In this document: one piece after another, positions 22,368 to 34,782 of the stretch
Position numbering within the stretch: the first letter of the stretch is position 1
Layout of the letters: every line of letters starts with the position of its first letter
NCBI GenBank assembly: GCA_002224055.1
Contig: AZLU01000324.1
Coordinates: 1-34,782, forward strand
Length of the DNA stretch: 34,782 nt
Source: Pezizomycotina sp. ARF18
Taxonomy: Eukaryota; Ascomycota
Direction of reading: 5' to 3'
Program-made: the position numbers and the translations under genes
Notes under the pieces: model-generated
Databases searched by the model: none
What the model saw: only the letters and a program-made list of their open reading frames with translations
Told to the model about the DNA's origin: nothing

Positions 22368-25300
22368 CTAAGCCTTAAGCCTCTTCAACTGCTCGATGAG
22401 CTCCGTCATGGTCTGAACCTCAGCTTTCAGGTCGGCGAGCTTTGCGGCGTCGGCTTCCTGGACGGAAGCTTTGACTTTGGTCTTGTAGTCCTTGACGCCC
22501 ATGGCTTTCTCCTGCTTCTTCTCCGCCTCGGTCGTCTTCTCCAGCTTCTTCGTCGCCTTTTCGATTTCGGCATCGAGGTCGACGCGGCCCTATCGTAGTA
22601 GAAAACATATCGTGTTAATAGACTTATTTTGATAAGCGCATAGTAAAATCGTTAACTTCATGTAAATCACGAACCTTGACCAATAGGTAAACAATTAAAT
22701 CCTTCGAGATAGCGTGGACACCGCACCCCTCGGGTTGGCCGTCGCTCATGGGGATAACTTCGATCTTCTCCAACCCTTTAACGAGGGAGTTTATGCTGAG
22801 GACTTGGTCCTTGATGAAGTTACAGCTCTCTTCGGTGCTGGCTTGGACCTTGACTGTAGATCAAACAGAAAGAATTCAGGTAGATTAGTATATTAAGCGC
22901 CGATTATACATACCCGGCGCGTATAAATTTCATCATTCTCCAACAACAAAGGAAAACGGTTAAACGGGAGTAAGGCAGAAACAAAAATGAATACGTACTC
23001 AGAGCATTATCCTTCAGTCCGTACTCTGCCATCAACGAGCGGATCTCCTTGACGACGGAAAGGATCATATCGTACTCCTTTTCGGCCTTAACGTCCTCCA
23101 GTTCGGCGTCGAAGCGCGGGTACGCCGCCTTCATGATACTAGGGCACTCATCGTCTGGCCGCCTCGGTAACCTCTGCCATAGCTCCTCGGTAACGAATGG
23201 CATGAACGGGTGGATCATCGTGAGAGCTCTTCCAGGCATGTGTACAGCGTCTCCTGAGCGGACCTGCACTGCTCCTCGGTGCCTTCCAGGATCAAAGGTT
23301 TCGAGTTTTCCTACGAAAACAGAAGCAATCAATATCAAAGAATCGTCCCGAGAAAACATCTTGGATTTTTGTGAGGTATAGGTGTACTTACGATGTAAAC
23401 ATCGCAAAGCTCGGCGTACCAGTAGTTGTAAACAACATTCGTAGCAACGAAAAAGTCCCTCTCTTCCAGGGCCTTGTTGATATTCTTAGCCGCCGTGGTG
23501 TACTTATGCAGGATCCACCTCTCACACAGCGACTCCTTGCCGGTCTTCTTCGAGTCTTCTTGGGTACAAAGTCAGGCCCCAGCCTCATGAGGGCGAACTT
23601 GGTAGCTTGGTAGATCTTGTTGCAGAACTTCCTGTACGAGTGGACGACGTTGATGTCCAAGCTGATATCGCGACCCCCCGTGGTGTACGCGCAGAAGGCA
23701 AAGTGCATGGCGTCGCTGCCGCACTGCGGGATACCCTGAGGGAAAGCGGTCTTCTGGTAATTCGTCGCACGCTCTACCTCCTGGGATCCAGATTGCCTTC
23801 CTGCAGCTTCGCGTGAAGGTCTTTTAAGGGAATGCTCCTGATGATGTCTAAGGGGTCGATGACGTTTCCGAGAGATTTCGACATCTTGCGACCTTCCGAG
23901 TCTCTGACGAGTGAGTGGCAGAAGACCTCGCTGAAGGGCGATTTGCCGGTGAGCTTGACGCCCAGCATGATCATGCGTGCAACCCAGAAGAAGAGGATAT
24001 CCCAACCGGTCTCGAGCAATAACGCCGGGTAGAACTTCTCCATATCTGGAGTCTTCTCGGGCCAACCAAGAGTCGAGAATGGCCAGAGTCCGGAAGAGAA
24101 CCAAGTATCAAGAACGTCCTCGTCTTGCTCCAGAGTAAATTTCTCGCCGGGAATTTGGCCTTCGCTTTTTCCTCGGCCTCCTCCTTCGTCCTTCCGCTAA
24201 CCCACAGATCGTTATTCGAGGGATCTGCAGCCTTTCCTTCCAGCTTGACCAAATAGACTGGTACCTGGTGACCCCACCAGAGCTGGCGGGAAATACACCA
24301 ATCTTGAATGTTCTCCATCCACCTGTAAAGTCCCTCTCAGACAGGTTAGGGATGATCTTCGTGTCTCCCTCCTGACAGCCTCCATCGCAGCCTCCGCCAG
24401 AGGCTTCTGGCTGACCCACCACTGTGGCTTCATGACGGGCTCGATGACGTCCTTCGACTTTTCGCACAGCGGAACAGTCATGGGTTCTTCTCCCAGCCGA
24501 TATACAGACCTTTTCTTTTAAAGCACCTATGATACTCTTCCTGCAGTCGAAGCGGCGTTGGCCCGCAAAGTCTCCGCACGTCTCATTCATAGTACCGTCG
24601 TCGTTCAGTATGTTGATAAACTCGAGCTTATGGCGGACACCAATCTCGTAATCGTTCGGATCGTGTGCAGGAGTAATCTTGACGGCACCAGATCCGAACT
24701 CCTTGTCGACGTAAGTGTCCGTGACGATAGGCAGGAGCCGGTCGAGGAACGGGTGCTTCGCCTTCTTTCCGTGGAATTTCGTGTACCTCTCGTCATCGGG
24801 GTGAACGGCAATAGCGGTATCACCGAGCATCGTCTCCGGACGAGTCGTAGCGACGATGATCTTCTCATCCGAACCGTCTATCGGGTATGCGAAAGAAGTG
24901 ATGACACCAAATTCGACCTTCTCCTCATAGCCTGGAACAGAAAGGTACGTTCTGCCCTCTAATTGGACCTGTTCGACTTCCAGATTGGAAAGCGTCGTGT
25001 TAAGGCGGACACACCAATTGACGAGGCGGTTAGCGCGGTATATAACGCCTTCATCGTGCAGACGCACGAATGCCTCCACAACGGCCTTCGAAAGCTGCGG
25101 GTTCATGGTGAAAGCTTCACGGGACCAGTCCATAGAAGCACCCATCTTTTCAATTGGCCTTTTATCCTCTGGTGGTATCTGTTGGTTGATATCTCTGTTA
25201 GCATATTTGAAGGGTTACTGAAGGGAATTTCACTCTACGACGACAATACGTACTCGTCTTTCCATATCCAGGCCCGTCGCAGAAACTCCTGTCTACCGAG

Positions 25301-26564
25301 GTCATGCCTGGTCTTACCTCCTTCTTCCACAACATCTTCTCGATGACGTTTTGCGTACTGATACCGGCATGGTCGAATCCCGGTGTCCACAGAACGGTCT
25401 TCCCAAGCATGCGATTCCTATACAAAATGTTTAGAAAGAGCCTAGAAACACGAAGAGGTAGGTAGTAATGCATACCATCTGGTCAGGGTATCTTGGATTG
25501 CGACGGTCAGAGCGTGCCCAATATGTAAAGCACCTGTGACGTTCGGCGGTGGTGCGGGAATGACGAAGAGACCTTCAGGCTTGACCTTGCCGTCCTTGGT
25601 GAGCTCCGGTTCGAAGAAACCCTGCTTCTCCCACCACTCGTACCAAGCCGATTCGACAACGGTAGGGTTATATGCCTTGTAAACGGGATCCTCGAGGGAC
25701 TTGAGGACTTTTTGGTAGAAGAAGTCGTGAGCATTATCGTTCCAGACGAAGCGAGGAATGCGGTATTGTTATGTATCCCGAAACTCACTCTTCTTCTCGC
25801 CTAGCGGCGTCTCCTCGACGTACTCAGGAACGGTTCAGCTTCCTTGGCTTTCTTCTCCTTCGGCTTCTTTGCTTCGGCGGGAGCTTTCGTAGTGGCAGCG
25901 GCAGCCTTCGCAGCTTGCTTCGCGGCGAATTTTGCGTCCTTCTCGGCTTTCTTCCTTTCCTTTTCGACTATTTATTACCGTAATATGCAATGAATTAGCA
26001 AAAGTCAAGCTCAAACCCGGAACTATAAAGGGCGAGTGGAATTGCATACGTTCTCGCTCCGTCTTGACTTTCTTTGAACCATCCAAAGCTTCTGCTGGGG
26101 CATTCTCCTTATGAGCTAGGTGTGGCGGCTGTATTTGCGACTCGACGGCATCGTGGATGGCTTGCTTCGTAGCTTCGGTTGGAGATGGGACTCCTGCGAA
26201 ACTTCACCGGTCTTGACACCAACTTTGAGCAACGAGAAGCTCAAAATTAGTATTGTACCTCACGAGAAGAAATCAAATAGCGAAATTAGCAGTGGTAATT
26301 GAAATTCTTACTAGGGTTGCTAGACGACGTGGGTATATTCGTAGACATGGCTGCTGCAAATGTCCTCAAGTTCCTTTCAAACTGATAGTTTGTATATCTC
26401 AAAAACAAGCTGTCGCAAGCTAAATCGCTGTTCGATGTCGCAGGAAAGTGAGCTGCCAGACAGCTCCTCCTTAAATACCTGCTGCTGCTGATGTTCTTCT
26501 GAGCCGATAGGAAATGTGTCACTGCCCTCCGTCGGGAATGACAGCCTATCATGACATGAGTCAA
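22368..26564 (-). CDS. VAS1: Valyl-tRNA synthetase, dual cytosolic/mitochondrial starts, frameshifted
   Basis: Charges tRNA-Val with valine; class I synthetase. HIGH motif in [14 protein letters not shown] (25514-25525) and KMSKS in [17 protein letters not shown] (23873-23887). Editing-domain text includes [19 protein letters not shown] and [17 protein letters not shown]; also [15 protein letters not shown] and [17 protein letters not shown]. The C-terminal coiled coil ([11 protein letters not shown]...[11 protein letters not shown]) ends at the stop. Exons: 26312-26564, 26050-26223, 25789-25967, 25476-25707, 25254-25417, 23392-25194, 22999-23310, 22675-22853, 22368-22589; introns are 58-145 bp with GT..AG ends. 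The cytosolic start is 26348 (MSTNIPTSS). An in-frame ATG at 26564 adds 72 Arg/Ser-rich residues. At least seven frameshifts (near 26200, 25825, 25300, 24510, 24375, 24150, 23790, 23560, 23225). Spliced total is about 1170 codons, or about 1100 for the cytosolic form, normal for eukaryotic ValRS. Confidence 0.95.
26349..26564 (-). other. In-frame N-terminal extension, probable mitochondrial targeting leader
   Basis: Seventy-two codons upstream of the cytosolic Met, open and in frame. The text begins [20 protein letters not shown] and ends [11 protein letters not shown]. It is rich in Arg, Ser and Ala with very few acidic residues, as expected of an import presequence. A second Met at residue 5 (26552) is an alternative start. 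Budding yeast VAS1 makes both forms from two in-frame ATGs, so the same arrangement is inferred here. Confidence 0.7.
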
Positions 26565-27507
26565 TCAATCGGGAAGAAAAGAGCGAAAAACAACGAAGAG
26601 GAAAGGTTAACCCTTCCTTTGTCTAAGGAAATCTTCGTTATCCTTCCGATTTTCCTTTTGCCAAGGGAACATCCTCCGAGTGTATGTAGCGGGGGGAAGC
26701 TTACCTTGAAGTAGTTATCTTATGGCAAGCTTCACAGGATCCTGTCTCGGGCGAGATTGATATGTTCCCTTGAAGTTTGAAGGTATCAAGGTGGAGGGGT
26801 GGGATAAGCTGTTCTTTGCGTTGGTGGTGAAAAGAGCGGGAAGCGGGTTAAAATTTTTTGGAGCTTCGAATTTCTTCTTTTGGCGAAGGAGAAGCGGCAA
26901 CCCTTCTGAGTCAAAAAAAAAAAAAAAAAAAAAAAAAAGGTGTACAGATGGAATCGCCGTGAAGATATTGATCAATAATCGAGTATCATCATTATTACTA
27001 TATTATCCTGGGTAGCTAGCTATGTGCTTGACCATTTATTAAAAAGCTGTTCACGAGTTTGAAGCCCCTGTGAAGCTTGACCAGCCAACTGGATCTAATG
27101 AATGGGGCGCTAGCTTGCCAAAGGGAAAAGAATCACATATTTTTTTTTTTTTTTTTACCTTTGCACCTCATGCCAGAAGTTAAACCTCTACTGAAACGAA
27201 AAATGGGATAAAAAAAAAAAATAAGCTACCTAATAATTCGCGAAAAGCCATCTCGGGAAAAATAAAGAACAAACACCTTTGCATACAAATACGGTGAACA
27301 GACATGAAAGACGTTATAGAGAGATTGAAAAAAAAAAAAAAAAATTATGAGAAGAACGATATCGCAATGAATACGTTACGACAGGGTTTCTGCACAATAA
27401 TTATAGTTTGGTTAGGAGTCTGCAGTAGGGCAGAAACTCCGTAAAAGGTGTTGAAGGATGTTAAAGTGTGGAAGTAAAGGTTCGGGACTTCCACGGGTAG
27501 GCCGTAT
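26565..27507. other. Spacer between ValRS start and CK2 alpha end
   Basis: Holds the presumed ValRS promoter and the CK2 alpha 3' untranslated region. No gene seen. Long homopolymers: A26 at 26913-26938, T17 at 27140-27156, A11 near 27211 and A17 at 27328-27344. Confidence 0.45.
26913..26938 (+). repeat. A26 homopolymer
   Basis: Uninterrupted run of 26 A in the putative ValRS promoter, about 350 bp upstream of the mitochondrial-form ATG. Confidence 0.9.
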
Positions 27508-28992
<1,485 letters not shown>

Positions 28993-30030
28993 CTTGAGAA
29001 ATGGTTGAAGTCGAAGCCGAAGCTTCGGGAAACTGCTAGAAGAGGGTTCTGAATAGTGCTTCGTCTAGGAAACCAGCCTGAGAAAGGAATTAGCAAATAT
29101 AAAATGCAAGTCGTATGATGCATGTGCGAGCGCATTACGGCTGGAGTGCTAGCGGGGGCGACGGGAAGCAAAAAACTCACAAACCACAAATACCCCAAGA
29201 ACAAACCCAGTAAAGCCTTTTGATTTTCTCCTCTCTCCTTCCTCTTCCCTAGAATACAGCAAAGTATTCAATACGTGATATATGCCTCCTAGAAAAAGCT
29301 TCTCCAGTGGTAGAAAGTTGTCGTTGCTTTGTCTTTGTCCAAGTTTGGAGAGGAGATATTTGAGCTGTTCTCCGTCTCTTTGATAGTGGAACTTTTGACA
29401 CGGGTTGGGAGGTTCACTCGTGTTAAGGAAGAAAAGGGAAAAGCCGCCTTTGGGATTTTTCGCGACTCGGGATGGCTGACTAACCTCCGATCAACGTTAC
29501 CGAAAGAACCGCTGCAACAGCTTCTGGAAATATCACGCTCGTTTGCACGCTCGTATGATGAATTGAAGGACGGTATGAGCTGAGGCGAAATATATAGAAG
29601 AGCAAATGGGCGAAAGAAGCTTTGAGTATTTTCATTATTGACAAATTAATATATCTCTCGTCCTATAAAGTATCTCTCTTCCTATAAAATATCTCTCTTC
29701 CTATAAAATATCTCTCTTCCTATAAAATATCTCTCAATTATTACTCTCAAAGATAAAAAGGTATCGTTGCTTGCTAGCGAGGGAAACGGCTCTGTGATTG
29801 GCGGGTTAACGTTTCAGATCTGCTCTCCAGCAAAAAAAAAAAGAAGAACCGACGTAACCATTAAATTAAACCTTCCTATCACCCCACAAAAAAAAGTCTA
29901 AGGTAATCTCTGCACCATCTCCATCAAATATCCCCTTTATCGACGCTCTCTTTCACGTATTCATCACCGCTCAAGAGAACCCACTGCCATCGCCTTATTA
30001 TCACTTTGAATATCGACTGACAGTACAATC
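28993..30030. promoter_or_regulatory. Divergent promoter region between CK2 alpha and the FAS1 gene
   Basis: The two genes are head to head with about 1 kb between start codons, so this holds both promoters and leaders. It contains a 19-bp minisatellite (29653-29735). The 84-codon plus-strand frame at 29329-29583 has balanced composition but no recognised family and no clear splice partners; it is left as unproven. Confidence 0.5.
29653..29735 (+). repeat. 19-bp minisatellite, about 4.4 copies
   Basis: Unit ATCTCTCTTCCTATAAAAT. The units are 29653-29671 (two changes, G for T and G for A), 29672-29690, 29691-29709, 29710-29728, then a 7-base partial. Each unit carries a TATAAAA-like core. The array lies about 300 bp upstream of the FAS1 gene start. 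Confidence 0.93.
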
Positions 30031-30771
30031 ATGCGCTACCTCCGGCCTTTAGAGCTCATTTCGATCGTTTCCTCGTTATCAGCCGTCGGCTCCGCACTCC
30101 TCGTCATCCCCGAGTTTGCCGAGCCAACCATAAAGAGCATTTTACGATTCAGCCAGAGCAAGCAGCGCTACCTCGGACCCGACATGTCGAAGCAATCGGA
30201 AGAAGGATCCAAGAACCCACCCGTAGTCCAGACGGATGGACCGTTAATGTCTGACGTCGTCTCTATACAAAAGGAGATATCGATATTTGCAGAGCTGCTG
30301 CGGGGCCAGGAGGATGTAGCGCACAGGTTGGAGGACAGGAATGAGAATTCTACGGTGCTGGGTACGTAATTACCACTAAATACTTACTTTTTTTTGGAGG
30401 AGGAGGATATGAATTATATGCTAACCAGGTATTTTTCAGCGCCGTTAAATTCGGTAATGAATCAACTTCCCAGAAAACCGTGGGAAGACCCGGACGATGA
30501 GAGCGATCAGTCGTTCTACGGCCAAGCCGGCGAGAACCGTGCCGCACGAAACCTGGGCCGGTTTGTCAAAGCCCACATTATACCCGAATCGCCCCTCAAG
30601 GAAGAAGAGAAATATAAGACCCTCGACGGCAAGGAGGTATGGTGGGCGAACGACGAGCACGGCGTGATGAGGATCTACCCGGACGGTGCCGAAGTCAAGG
30701 CTATCAAGAGTACAGTCCCGAACGGCCAAGTTTGGGTCATCAAGAACGTCATCAACTATCCGAAATCATGA
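30031..30771 (+). CDS. FAS1 (fasciclin)-domain secretory protein
   Basis: The only long gene in the window with an unbroken reading frame. Exon 1 is 30031-30361 and exon 2 is 30440-30771; the intron is 78 bp (GTACGT...GCTAAC...CAG, phase 1), giving 220 residues. A hydrophobic N-terminus (MRYLRPLELISIVSSLSAVG) looks like a signal peptide or anchor. The join restores NSTVLAPLNSVMNQLP, the FAS1 'TvfaPtNsAf' H1-type motif. Later text includes AHIIPESP, matching the H2-type 'HivpG' box, followed by YKTLDGKEVWW and NGQVWVIKNVINYP. A single FAS1 domain with this C-terminus resembles the fungal group that includes the budding-yeast vacuolar protein YDR262W (from memory). Adhesion or wall-related roles are known for FAS1 proteins in general; the substrate or partner here is unknown. 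Confidence 0.88.
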
Positions 30772-31985
30772 AGGATTGGAGGAATAGAGTGCCTTTTTTT
30801 TCTCTTTCTTGTCGTTTTGCAATGAGTTACGTCTTTTTTTCTTGTATACATTCGTCCCTGAGTAGAATTCGCAAATATAATATATCGGAGAACCCAGGTC
30901 TCTTTTCAAAATACCAATATTTTCAAGTTGGCAAGTGGGTCAAAGAATTCATGAGAATTTTGTCGATCCCTATTTTAGACCCAGGTTGATAAAAGCCACT
31001 ATAAGCCACCGAGTCTACCAATCTGGGGCGCTAATTAGGACTTTAATTTTCTCATCGATTTGGTTGGTATATTTCCAAAAACCACTCCTGAGCTCTTCGT
31101 TTCCCAACACCTCGTCTTTTTCCTATCTTTTTGTGCCCGAGATTGAGAAACAAATCTCAAACATTGTTTCGCGCATTCGAATCCACATAATTGCGAGGCA
31201 AAAGAAATCTTCCCTTGTGGCCGGATAGACCCCAGCTACTTTTACGGTGGCGAACAAACAAAAATATATATATATATATACATTTCTACATCGACACGAA
31301 ATATTCTTCAGCAAGATTAGGCGATGTTTATTGAGGAGTACCGTGACCTGCAGGTAGCGATAGTTATAAGAGAAATGAGGAATTTCAATCACTTAACTCA
31401 CAACTGTCGTCGGTATCTCGTGCCATGAGCTAAAATGCTAGTGCTTCTCTGTTATATGTGCTGCTGGGCATCAATACAAAGAATATAAATGCCCAATATT
31501 GGTTGGTTAATGTCGATACGTACGTAGATCTCGTATATGCCCGGTAATGACGGTGTTCAACGCAGGGATTGTCACCGAGTGAATTTAGAGATATATAATA
31601 GCCAAATATACTATAGAATAACACATTTGCAAAAATTATTACTTTTTATTCAAGTGCTAATACACTCAGCATCCTATACAAATAAACAACTTTGAATATC
31701 CTACTGCCCTTGATTCAATCATCCTCATCAGGGTAAAAAAAAAAAAAATAGCCCAGAATAATTCTCCAGTAAATATTATTTCCACTCAGCTTCTCCTCAA
31801 ACCCATTGATAGAAAATCACAGTGGCGGGTGTAGGCTGCAACAAAATAGGATTGCCAATGCCTCATGTTTGTGCGACCTTTGTGAGACTGGACTCGTAGA
31901 TTGTCTCGTATCTAGACTCTTTTTTTCCTAAATGCAGATGCTTTAAGGCCATCTATCGCAAGCCCTGGACCGCACCGCACAGCAG

Positions 31986-32025
31986 CCCCCCCCCCCCCCA
32001 AAAAAAAAAAAAAAAAAAAAAAAAA
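31986..32025 (+). repeat. C14-A26 homopolymer junction
   Basis: Fourteen C (31986-31999) followed at once by 26 A (32000-32025). A similar C6-A28 junction occurs at 33881-33914 inside the HNH gene's probable intron. Confidence 0.9.
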
Positions 32026-32254
32026 CTTTTTGCGGCTACACGCACTACTAGCGGGTTTTTTTTTACTATTACTGATACTTTCGCCTACTCGAAGCTAATT
32101 GAATTGCTATCGCAATAAGATAACATTTCAATTCTATACCATAGTAACCTCTTTGATCTGATTTTTTTTTCTTTTAGATTTGTATATGATCCGATATTCG
32201 CTATATATCTTGCAAAAAAATTTATATGGACCAATTTGTACCAACCCCGTATAT

Positions 32255-32480
32255 TTTGGTGTTCGTGCAAGTACTCGTTCTCGCTCGGACCATCCCTAAC
32301 ATTGATAAGTTTGTACCAGCACGACATGATGGTAGCAACATTACATGTTTGCACCAATATTATATGATCGACAATGTACTAGCAAAACATGGATGGCATA
32401 ATGGGATTGTAGCAACATCACATGTTTGTATCAACATTACATGATTGGCGTGTATCGGCACAACATGATTTGGACAGCTA
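32255..32480 (+). repeat. Degenerate ~77-bp tandem repeat
   Basis: Units starting at 32332 (GTAGCAACATTACATGTTTG) and 32409 (GTAGCAACATCACATGTTTG) are 77 bp apart. Both end in a GTAC/GTATC...GCA-AACATG-type block. A partial preceding unit is visible at about 32306-32331 (TTTGTACCAGCACGACATGA). The array codes for nothing recognised. Confidence 0.65.
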
Positions 32481-33209
32481 CAATTGTTGCCGCCAAAGTT
32501 AGATGAATCATTAGCATTGTCATGCATTTGCTGCTGCCCAGGATAAAACACTTTTTGTTTGAGTAGGGAAAGATACAGAAGGTACCCAGAAAAAGGAGAC
32601 ATATATAGATAATATATATGAATTTCTTTTTAGTAAGAATAGGCGGTAACCTTTATAGCTTTAGAGAAGCGGCTCAAAGCTATTTAAGGGGAAAAGAACA
32701 TTGTATTCATTATCAAACAAAATTTCGTACTCGTTCTCCAGAAATGGGTTCTTAAGCACCTCCATCATCTGTTGCATGGCTGGAGTTTTGTCGTTTTTGA
32801 AAGGAAACGGGTGACGAATTCGGAGATGGTTGGAAAAAAAAAAAAAAAAAGCACGTGACTTGATGAATTAAACCCTATCAAAAAAAAAGCGGCGCGGACC
32901 TGAGGCAACTAAAAGAGAGCAAAAGCACTCTTAATTTACCACCCAAAATTTCTACCACCAAAAGTTTAAAAACCAAAATATACATCTCCAGTCAACGGGC
33001 TCTGCTCCACAACCTGTTTTTCTCTTCGTTTTTCTTTCTTATTTATTTATTTTTTTTTTTGACCGGGTTACAATTGACGGTTCCTTCTTGTCCCTATAAT
33101 ACCTTTACGACAAGCAGGAGAAGAAAAGCCTACGGAAGCGCAAGTGTCCGGTCTTCGAGGCCTTCTCAATCGTCCTTAAGAACATCAACAAAACCTCAGC
33201 AAGCAGTGA

Positions 33210-33378
33210 CACGCACACACACAATCACACACACACACATACACACACACTCTCTCTCTCTCTCTCTTTCTCTCCTCTCTCTCTCTTTCCTTCTCTCTCT
33301 TCACACTCTCTCTTTCACTCTCTCTCTTTCACACTCTTTTTCTCTCTCCTCTCTAGCACACACACACCACACACACAA
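33210..33378 (+). repeat. (CA)n / (TC)n compound microsatellite
   Basis: ACAC tracts flank a long TCTC/TTTC tract. It lies just upstream of the first candidate ATG of the HNH gene at 33386 and may be its leader. Translated frames through it (THTHTH..., SLSLSL...) are artefacts. Confidence 0.9.
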
Positions 33379-33385
33379 GGCAGGC

Positions 33386-34734
33386 ATGTCGCAAAACTCT
33401 TTCTGCTGGCAGATGCTTTCAAGTACATCTGCAGGCTCATAGAAATGGGATTGTGGAAGTTGATCCAGATGCTACCGTCGGTGGCTGGCAAAATTTAGTC
33501 CGACCGCAGATCCCGCAATTTGCCGAAGAGGGGCTTGAATATATCGAGTACGGAGGGAGAACAGTATCCGTTATGCGCTTAGTTCATGCTAGATGTCTTT
33601 CGCCTATTCTCGCTCATCAGTCGCGTCGATCTCTGGTCGCGTCTCACTGCTGACCCAAGCGCAAAGTCCGAGATTGAGAACTAATACGTATCGACGGAGA
33701 TGAGGTTAAGGTTGAGAGGAATCGCGCATTACACCAGAACATGGCGAATCCTGAGATCAATCGCTCAAAGAATTAAGTCGGCCGTGATCAAGGCTTGTTA
33801 TCAGACGCTTTGCCGTTGAATGGTTTCAGTTCTTGTTCGTTCCCTGTAAGTCGTGCAAAAAAAGCTTCTTCCCCCTCCTTCCCCCCAAAAAAAAAAAAAA
33901 AAAAAAAAAAAAAGGCCTCGTCTTTTCGAGATTCGGTTATTTAATGTTTATTTTGTGACCTCTTGCAGACATGGCTGAAGGAAGGACGCCGGAACCGGGC
34001 TCCGTACCAACTGCCTCCAGGAACCAGAGGAACCTCCGCGAAAGCGTAAGTTCATCATATTGATCCATAAAATAAGAATGGAAGAGAATAAAAAGAGAAG
34101 CCACTCTTCCTCTATAATCTTTTTACCGATCATTTTCCTTAGCTCTTCGAAGAGACGGTTACATTTCCTCTGTCGGCCGCATCTTAGAAAGGTTTACGCC
34201 TACTGAACACATGCCCAGTAATCCAACGCTTCAAGGCGGGTTTTCTACAGGCCTGTCATATCATCCCGTTCTGTTCTTCGTCTATAGAGAGATGCGGGAG
34301 CTTTTAGAAATCTTCGCGGCGAGATATCCTCGCAACGCAATTTGTCGGCCAAAGCATAAACGACCCTTCCAACGCACTGCTGCTCAGCAAGGATCACACG
34401 CCGCATTTTGGAACTTCGACTTCAGCATTGAAGCTCTCTCTACGGCACTTCCATTAGCTATAGAATCAGATTCTTCGTTGCCGACCACTTACTCCCCACA
34501 GGGATGGAGATCCACAAGGACAAGGACGAGATCATGTTCGGTAGCGCGGACACGTCGATCAACGCCCCTCACCCCGCTCTTGAACGTTCATACGGCGTGG
34601 CGAGAGTTCTGCATGCTAGTAGGGCGGCAGAAGCAATTCAAGCCATCATCCGCGACGAGGAGGATTTAAAATTCAGAGCAGTGACAGGGTCGGAATGGGG
34701 CGCTGTAGGAGCTAACTACTTGATCAGAAACTAA
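33386..34734 (+). CDS. Fungal HNH-endonuclease-domain (HNH_2-type) protein, frameshifted
   Basis: The C-terminal half is clear when frames are joined: LRRDGY near 34145, QACHIIPF (Cys-His at 34254-34259), INDPSNALLLSKDH (second Asn at 34371-34373; His at 34395-34397), a further His at 34404-34406 before FGTFDFSIEALS. Then comes LPTGMEIHKDKDEIMFGSAD and ERSYGVARVLHASRAAEAI, ending in GANYLIRN. The His/Asn/His layout is that of HNH nucleases that cut or nick DNA. The usual first Cys-x-x-(T/S)-G element before CHIIP is not visible; the text reads GYISSVGRIL instead. Introns: 34046-34142 (GTAAGT/TAG) and probably 33849-33968 (GTAAGT/CAG), which contains C6-A28. Upstream frames (EVDPDATVGGWQNLVRPQIP and RRFAVEWFQFLFVP) look coding but are broken; inclusion from 33386 is tentative. 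At least four frameshifts. The domain call is good; activity and role are unknown. Confidence 0.65.
33887..33914 (+). repeat. A28 homopolymer in a probable intron
   Basis: C6 (33881-33886) followed by 28 A, between the GTAAGT donor at 33849 and the CAG acceptor ending at 33968. Confidence 0.85.
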
Positions 34735-34782
34735 GCATACTAGCTCATAGAAAAGAAAGAAGAGAAGAGAAGCAAAGAGGGA

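Larger units (their letters stand above)
30772..33385. other. Spacer between the FAS1 and HNH genes
   Basis: No gene recognised. The first part is the FAS1 3' region. Further on are a TA run at about 31263-31280, A14 at about 31736-31749, a C14-A26 junction (31986-32025), a degenerate ~77-bp repeat (about 32255-32480), A18 near 32834 and a T-rich tract just before 33060. Small frames here are unconvincing. Confidence 0.45.

Noticed and set aside
24558-24962. 134-codon plus-strand frame
   Set aside because: Antisense shadow of the valyl-tRNA synthetase editing domain.
29329-29583. 84-codon plus-strand frame between CK2 alpha and the FAS1 gene
   Set aside because: Composition is plausible for protein, but there is no recognised family or splice partner and it sits in the divergent promoter; left unannotated.
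33059-33442. 127-codon frame with His/Thr and Ser/Leu repeats
   Set aside because: Read-through of the CA/TC microsatellite.

Overview
The window looks like nuclear DNA of a filamentous ascomycete fungus. The evidence is short spliceosomal introns (about 54 to 145 bp) with GTRNGT donors, CTAAC-type branch points and YAG acceptors, long AT-rich spacers, and a set of fungal housekeeping genes. Eight loci can be supported in 34.8 kb, so the region is gene-poor. No tRNA, rRNA, CRISPR array or bacterial-type operon was seen.

Layout. 623-3352 (+) is a replicative ATP-dependent DNA ligase (CDC9/LIG1), with MCB-type ACGCGT boxes upstream. 3703-4195 (-) is a small TMEM14-family membrane protein converging on it. 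About 4.2-11.4 kb is a gene-empty, stop-dense, TpA-rich block that looks like mutated, possibly RIP-affected, repeat DNA. 11.4-15.6 kb is spacer with homopolymers and simple repeats. 15662-16882 (+) is a TPT/DUF250 (SLC35-like) transporter. 18.4-22.3 kb is an accessory island: two short MITE-like inverted-repeat elements, two diverged ~375-bp direct repeats, and between the latter a broken gene for a PD-(D/E)XK nuclease-like protein (20310-21805, +). 22368-26564 (-) is valyl-tRNA synthetase, with an in-frame upstream start that would add a mitochondrial leader. 27508-28992 (-) is casein kinase 2 alpha. 30031-30771 (+) is a secretory FAS1-domain protein, transcribed divergently from the kinase. 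33386-34734 (+) is an HNH-endonuclease-domain protein whose 5' part is uncertain.

Reading frames. Every long gene except the FAS1 gene is interrupted by single-base frameshifts, including essential genes (ligase, ValRS, CK2 alpha, each with catalytic motifs intact). Many breaks are explained by one base missing from a short run. This is most easily read as uncorrected indel error in the sequence, so coordinates of split ORFs should not be taken as separate genes. The PD-(D/E)XK gene also has an in-frame TAG at codon 5 of its best start, so it may be truly decayed.

The genes do not form a pathway. The housekeeping genes are a normal chromosomal mix. The accessory content (nuclease-like gene between repeats, HNH gene next to microsatellites, decayed 7-kb block) is where anything undescribed would lie.
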